The position numbers and the translations under genes are program-made. 64,000 bases of DNA. Origin: JACKII01 sp963807085. GTDB taxonomy: Bacteria; Pseudomonadota; Alphaproteobacteria; Bin95. The number at the start of each line of letters is the position of its first letter. The first letter of the stretch is position 1. Under the pieces are notes generated by a model, which saw only the letters and a list, made by a program, of their open reading frames with translations, was not told where the DNA came from and did no database searches. The stretch is from contig CAWEBB010000024.1 in assembly GCA_963807085.1 (NCBI GenBank), forward strand, positions 130,374-194,373, written 5' to 3'. Of the stretch, positions 59,761 to 64,000 are shown piece after piece.

Positions 59761-61161
59761 TCAACGCCCAAACGGCGGCACGCCTCCCCCCATGGGAGGC
59801 AGGCCGCCACCACCGCCGGGGCCGCCCATGCCGCCCAAAAGGCTGGCCAGGTTCTTGCCGCCACCCTTTTTCATTTTCTTCATGACCTGGTTCATCTGCT
59901 GGTGCTGCTTCAGCAGCTTGTTCACCGACTGCACATCCAGCCCACAGCCGGTAGCGATGCGGCGCTTGCGGCTCGCCTTAATAATTTCCGGGTGCTGTCG
60001 TTCCTTTGATGTCATCGACAGGATGATCGCCTCCTGGTGGGCGAGCAGCTTTTCGTCGACATTCGCATTCGCCATGGCCTGCTTCATCTTGCCGGCGCCT
60101 GGCAACAGGCCCATCAGGCCGCCCAGGCCGCCCATTTTCTTCATCTGGCGCAACTGGCCGAGCAGGTCTTCCAGGTCGAAGCGGCCCTTCTGCACCTTCT
60201 TGGCTAGCTTCTCCGCCTCTTCCTGGCCGATGCTTTCGCTGGCGCGCTCCACCAGGCTGACCACGTCGCCCATGCCCAGGATGCGGCTCGCGATGCGGTC
60301 AGGATGGAACACGTCCAGGGCGTCCAGCTTCTCACCGACGGCCAGGAACTTGATCGGCTGACCGGTCACCGCGCGCATTGAGAGTGCCGCACCGCCGCGC
60401 GCGTCGCCATCGACGCGGGTCAGCACGATGCCGGTGACGCCCAGGCGCTTGTGGAAGGTCTCACTCACCTGCACGGCGTCCTGGCCGGTCATGGCGTCGG
60501 CGACCAGCAGCACCTCGTTCGGCTTCGTGATCTCCTTGACCGCCGCTGCTTCCTGCATCATCGCCTCGTCAATCGACAGGCGGCCGGCGGTATCAACAAT
60601 TAAGATATCATAGCCGCCTTTTTTGGCGCTATCGACGGCCCGTTTGGCGATGGCATTCGGCATTTCGCCGAAGACGGGCTGCACTACGTCCAGTTCGGCC
60701 CGTTGCCCCAATTGCTGGAGCTGCTGCATGGCGGCCGGGCGATGCACATCGACCGAGACCATCAGCACCTTTTTATGCTCCCGCTGTTTCAGGCGCAGGC
60801 CGATCTTGCCGCTGGTGGTGGTCTTGCCGGAGCCCTGCAGGCCAACCATCATGATGACCTGCGGCGGGTTCCCGCGAATGTTCAGTTCCACGGGCTCGGT
60901 GCCCAGCATCTCGACCAGCTTGTCGTGAACGATCTTGATGACCTGCTGGCCCGGCGTGACCGAGCGCAAAACTCCCTGACCGACGGCGGCCTGGGTGACC
61001 TTGTCAATAAACGAGCGGACCACGGGAAGGGCGACGTCGGCTTCCAGCAATGCCACGCGGATTTCGCGCATCGCCGCCTTGACATCTGCTTCGGAGAGCG
61101 CACCGCGCTTGCGCAGGCGGTCGAATACATCGCCCAGGCGGCCCTGAAGGCTTTCGAACAT
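59761..61161 (-). CDS. ffh: Signal recognition particle protein Ffh
   Basis: 466 aa GTPase that targets nascent membrane proteins together with 4.5S RNA and FtsY. N domain at the start (MFESLQGRLGDVFDRLRKRGALSEADV). G domain: MVGLQGSGKTTTSGKIG, DTAGRLSIDEAMM, GIVLTRVDGDARGGAALS. M domain: ILGMGDVVSLVE, then the Met-rich RNA/signal-binding helices and a Gly/Pro-rich tail ending PMGGGVPPFGR. Intact, divergent from cutA with about 185 bases between. Confidence 0.96.
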   Translation of the reverse strand: MFESLQGRLGDVFDRLRKRGALSEADVKAAMREIRVALLEADVALPVVRSFIDKVTQAAVGQGVLRSVTPGQQVIKIVHDKLVEMLGTEPVELNIRGNPPQVIMMVGLQGSGKTTTSGKIGLRLKQREHKKVLMVSVDVHRPAAMQQLQQLGQRAELDVVQPVFGEMPNAIAKRAVDSAKKGGYDILIVDTAGRLSIDEAMMQEAAAVKEITKPNEVLLVADAMTGQDAVQVSETFHKRLGVTGIVLTRVDGDARGGAALSMRAVTGQPIKFLAVGEKLDALDVFHPDRIASRILGMGDVVSLVERASESIGQEEAEKLAKKVQKGRFDLEDLLGQLRQMKKMGGLGGLMGLLPGAGKMKQAMANANVDEKLLAHQEAIILSMTSKERQHPEIIKASRKRRIATGCGLDVQSVNKLLKQHQQMNQVMKKMKKGGGKNLASLLGGMGGPGGGGGLPPMGGGVPPFGR

Positions 61162-61346
61162 GCCGGCTCTCCTCTAAAGGGGTTATGACACAAAAACAGC
61201 GCCAGCGCGCGAACCCTCGCAGACTGACGTATTAGACTGACGCGTCCATAGCTGTCTTGCGCGAAATCGGCAACTCTTTTATGGCATCCGTGTTATAAGA
61301 CGCACCTTGTTTTTCGTTGGAACCCTCCTCCGTCGGACTTGCGCCC

Positions 61347-61682
61347 ATGGAACCTGTCTTTCTCTATATTACCGCCGACACGCCGGAAGAAGCCGCCTCT
61401 TTGGGCCGGACCCTGGTCGAGGAACGGTTGGCGGCGTGCGTGAACATTCTGGGCGGCATTACGTCGTTTTATCGGTGGGAAGGTGAGGTTCAGCAGGGCG
61501 AGGAAACGGCCTTGATCGCCAAAACCCGCGCCGGCCTGATCGCTGCCGCAACCGCACGCATCAAGAGCCTGCACGGCTACACTTGTCCGTGTGTGGTGTC
61601 GCTGCCGATTGGCGGTGGCAACGAAGACTTTATCGCTTGGATCAGCCAAGAGACAAATGCGCCGGAGAACGGTGCGAACTGA
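61347..61682 (+). CDS. cutA: Divalent-cation tolerance protein CutA
   Basis: 111 aa from ATG 61347. Typical ferredoxin-like trimer protein: VFLYITADTPEEAASLGRTLVEERLAACVNILGGITSFYRWEGEVQQGEETALIAKT, then IKSLHGYTCPCVVSLPIGGGNEDFIAWI. The RLAACVN and Y-x-W-x-GE motifs are conserved. Linked in E. coli to copper tolerance, with other roles debated. It lies 13 bases before the MFS gene, so the two probably share a transcript. Confidence 0.93.
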   Translation: MEPVFLYITADTPEEAASLGRTLVEERLAACVNILGGITSFYRWEGEVQQGEETALIAKTRAGLIAAATARIKSLHGYTCPCVVSLPIGGGNEDFIAWISQETNAPENGAN

Positions 61683-61695
61683 GGAACTGCCAACG

Positions 61696-62925
61696 ATGAA
61701 AGCTTTTTTTCGGGGGCCGATGCCCTTTTTGTGTCTTGGCCACAGCTTCGCCCATATGCTGATCCTGCTGTTTGCTACCGTCGTCGTGGTCGGTCCGCTC
61801 AAGACCGAGTTCGGCATGAGCTATGGTGAGTTGGTTGGTTTGGCCTGGCTGGGTTTCGTTTTGTTCGGGGCCGGCGCGCCGCTTGCTGGATGGATGGCCG
61901 ACCGTTGGAGCGCCGTCGGCACCATGACCCTTTTCTTCCTGGGCATCGGGTTTGCCTCGATCCTGGCGGGGATGGCGACTTCGCCTTGGGAGATCGGACT
62001 GGCGCTTTCCGCCATCGGCCTGTTCGCCTCAATCTATCATCCGGTCGGCATTCCCATGGTGATCCGCGCGGCGGGCGAGTACCGGGGCAAGATGCTGGGG
62101 GTGAACGGCGTTTTCGGGTCGCTCGGCATGGCCAGCGCCGCGATCGTGGCGGAACTGCTAACACTCAGCGTCTCGTGGCGCGCCGCTTTTATCGTGCCCG
62201 GCATTGTTTGCATCGGCGTCGGCGCGCTGTTTTACTTTCGCGCCCGCGGTCTGAACCTCGATGTTTCCCGCGCCAAGGCGAACGAGAATGTTAGCCTGAA
62301 AGACTTCATTGGCGAATTCGGTTTCGGGCCGTTCCTGCGGGTAATGGGCTTGCTCGCTGCTCTAACTTTTTGCATGGGCATGGTGTTCCAGGCCATGACC
62401 TTCTCGCTGACCAACGTGGTTGAGCAACGGGTGGATGTCGCGCTCGGCGCCTTGCTGGGCGCGGGCGCGCTTACCTCGGGTATCCTGGCGATAGCCGGCG
62501 GCGCCCAATTGATCGGCGGGGTGCTGGCGGACAAATACCCGCTGAAGCGCCTGTTCCTTATGACCTACGGCCTGATGGCGCCGGCGTTGCTGCTGTGTTC
62601 GGCCGCGGCCGATGGGACCATGGTGTTTGGGCTGTTCATGGTGATGGTCGCCACGGTTGGGACCCAGCCGATTTCTGATGCACTGTTCGGCAAGTACGTG
62701 CCGCAGCGTTGGATCAACACCGCCTATGGCCTGCGCTTCGCCATTTCGCTCTGTTCGAGTGCGGCGGCGCTGCCGCTGGTTGGCTTTGTCTACGACAGCA
62801 CCGGTGATTTCTTCTATCTGTTCCTGGTGTTGGCGGTTTTCGCAGCGCTCGCCATTCTGGCGCTCGCGTTCCTGCCGACGCCGGAAGATGAACGCCACGT
62901 GCCGGTGCCGGTCGCTGCCGAGTAG
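61696..62925 (+). CDS. Major facilitator superfamily transporter
   Basis: 409 aa with 12 predicted helices. The loop after helix 2 has the MFS motif GAPLAGWMADRWSAVGTMT, and the middle loop (GLNLDVSRAKANENVSLKDF) separates two six-helix halves. YHPVGIPMVIRAAGEYRGKMLGVNGVFGSLGMA in the first half suggests the fosmidomycin-resistance-like branch of MFS exporters, but the substrate is unknown. ATG 61696 is chosen (MKAFFRGPMPFLCLGHSFAH). Intact. Downstream about 200 bases without a gene precede the IS5-family element. Confidence 0.9.
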   Translation: MKAFFRGPMPFLCLGHSFAHMLILLFATVVVVGPLKTEFGMSYGELVGLAWLGFVLFGAGAPLAGWMADRWSAVGTMTLFFLGIGFASILAGMATSPWEIGLALSAIGLFASIYHPVGIPMVIRAAGEYRGKMLGVNGVFGSLGMASAAIVAELLTLSVSWRAAFIVPGIVCIGVGALFYFRARGLNLDVSRAKANENVSLKDFIGEFGFGPFLRVMGLLAALTFCMGMVFQAMTFSLTNVVEQRVDVALGALLGAGALTSGILAIAGGAQLIGGVLADKYPLKRLFLMTYGLMAPALLLCSAAADGTMVFGLFMVMVATVGTQPISDALFGKYVPQRWINTAYGLRFAISLCSSAAALPLVGFVYDSTGDFFYLFLVLAVFAALAILALAFLPTPEDERHVPVPVAAE

Positions 62926-63143
62926 GGGAGAGAGCGTTTTACGGGTGTCGTGAGGCGCTCGGTTGGAACGTTTGACAGCTACTCTAGCCACGATTTAGGG
63001 GAAAAATTGAGCGCGAACTGTTTTTCGGAGGCGGGATTGGTGATTCTGGAATGATAACATCATCGTTTCCAGACCGTCGAATTTCCCGTTCCTGAACCAC
63101 CCCAGGGCCATTACTTTCCCTCTAAGAGCGCGTTTGAGAAGCA

Positions 63144-63937
63144 TCACGGCCAGCGCCGGAGCAGCGTAGCAGATGCAGCGATGACGATCAGGGTTTCAGC
63201 GACGGCGGGGAGCTGCTCGTAGTCCCGGACGAGCCTCCGGCACTTCATGATCCACGCGAAGGTGCGTTCGACGACCCAGCGCCGCTTGATGACAACAAAG
63301 CCTTCCGCCCATGGCATGCGGCGGACGATTTCCAGCACCAGATTGGTCTTGTTCTTGGCCCAGACGACCAGCTTTCCGGCATAACCGCCGTCCGCAAAGA
63401 CCCGCTCGACGAAGGGATAGAGGCTGCGCGAGTGCTGCAGCAGGCCTTTGGCGCCGTCGCGATCCTGCACATCGGCACCATGCACCTCGACCCGCAACAG
63501 ACGCCCATCAGTATCGGTCAGGATATGGCGCTTGCGGCCGTGGATTTTCTTGCCCGCATCGAAGCCTTTCCGCCCCCTTTTTGATCCGCGCTGCGCACGG
63601 ACTGGCTATCGATGATGGCGGCGGTGGGAGAGGCTTCCCTCCCGGCGCGCTCCCGGTCGGCCATCAGCAGCGTATGATTAACGGTCGTCCAGACACCCTC
63701 GGCCTGCCAGCGGCGCAGATAGTAGTAGACCGTCTGCCAGGGCGGGAAATCATGCGGCAGCAACCGCCAGGCCGATCCGGCGCGAAGCTGATAGAGAATG
63801 GCCTCGACGATCCGGCGCTTGTCGGCTTTCCGAGGCCGTCCACCGGGCTTTGCGTCCGGGATCAACGGCTCCAGGATGGCCCATTGGCTGTCGGTCAGAT
63901 CGGTAGGGTAAGGCTTGCGTCTCTTGGATCGGGGCAT
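63144..63937 (-). pseudogene. IS5-family transposase, frameshifted or programmed frameshift
   Basis: Second IS5-family element, a different one from that at 22-26 kb. The start is MPRSKRRKPYPTDLTDSQWAILEPLIPDAKPGG, followed by GSAWRLLPHDFPPWQTVYYYLRRW and AAIIDSQSVRSADQKGG with the first catalytic Asp. The frame is then lost in a run AAAAAGGGGG (around 63573-63582). The other frame carries GFDAGKKIHGRKRHILTDTDG, VFADGGYAG and IKRRWVVERTFAWIMKCRRL with the remaining DDE residues. Slippage on such a run is known in some IS5 relatives, so it may be functional frameshifting. The left end is near 63121; the right end lies beyond the window. Confidence 0.85.
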
Positions 63938-64000
63938 CGGCGTCGGGCCTCATGTTCGGAAAGCCGACTGCCCATGAATCACGTGATTTGCCCCGATGGA

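Noticed and set aside
1..64000. CRISPR arrays, tRNA and rRNA genes.
   Set aside because: No regularly spaced repeats and no recognisable T-loop/acceptor combinations were seen on either strand by reading; a dedicated scan was not possible.

Overview
This window looks like a chromosome segment of a Rhodospirillales-like alphaproteobacterium with a GC-rich genome and many insertion sequences. The main evidence is the minus-strand gene order ffh-rpsP-rimM-trmD-rplS-leuC-leuD, an NDUFA9-type protein near uppP-tsaB-rimI, a class I PHA synthase, and a second, Na+-type F-ATPase operon. A sodium economy (N-ATPase plus an NhaD antiporter) suggests a marine or saline setting; that is inference.

Layout. 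1-2 kb: end of a nucleotide-sugar locus (epimerase, DegT aminotransferase). 2-9 kb, minus strand: dipeptide/oligopeptide-type ABC operon with two tandem solute-binding protein genes, the second frameshifted. 9.3-12.8 kb: baeRF-like protein, PHA synthase (frameshifted N-terminus) and an internally deleted fabI. 12.8-19.5 kb: complete N-ATPase operon atpDCQRBEFAG. 20-26.2 kb: an IS graveyard with two IS110-family elements facing apart and a three-level nest (IS481 inside an IS3-type element inside an IS5-family element). 26.2-36.3 kb: parC, a secreted-type subtilase with duplicated serralysin-like C-terminal domains, an NDUFA9-like protein, a GST, uppP, tsaB and rimI. 36.4-39.8 kb: IS66 remnant, a serine-recombinase cassette cut by a second IS3 copy, and an IS1380 remnant. 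40-48.5 kb: MscS channel, LLM oxidoreductase, HyuA, GluQRS, an esterase and NhaD. 48.7-55 kb: CO-dehydrogenase-type accessory genes (coxG, coxD, coxE, two xdhC pieces, molybdopterin genes) around a deleted coxS-coxL-coxM core. 55-61.2 kb: leu and ribosomal/SRP genes. 61.3-64 kb: cutA, an MFS transporter and an IS5-family element running off the window.

Two kinds of gene damage occur. Single-base frameshifts hit many conserved genes, including near-essential ones (trmD, rimM, leuC, atpC, atpQ), so at least part of them may be consensus errors. Large clean deletions (fabI, coxSLM), nested IS elements and nonsense codons in transposases look like real genome erosion. I found no CRISPR array, tRNA or rRNA gene.

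The strongest leads are: structured non-coding DNA flanking the IS110-family transposases (possible bridge RNAs); the coxSLM deletion with intact accessory genes; the N-ATPase with a two-glutamate c subunit; and a 22-bp target duplication made by the IS481 element.
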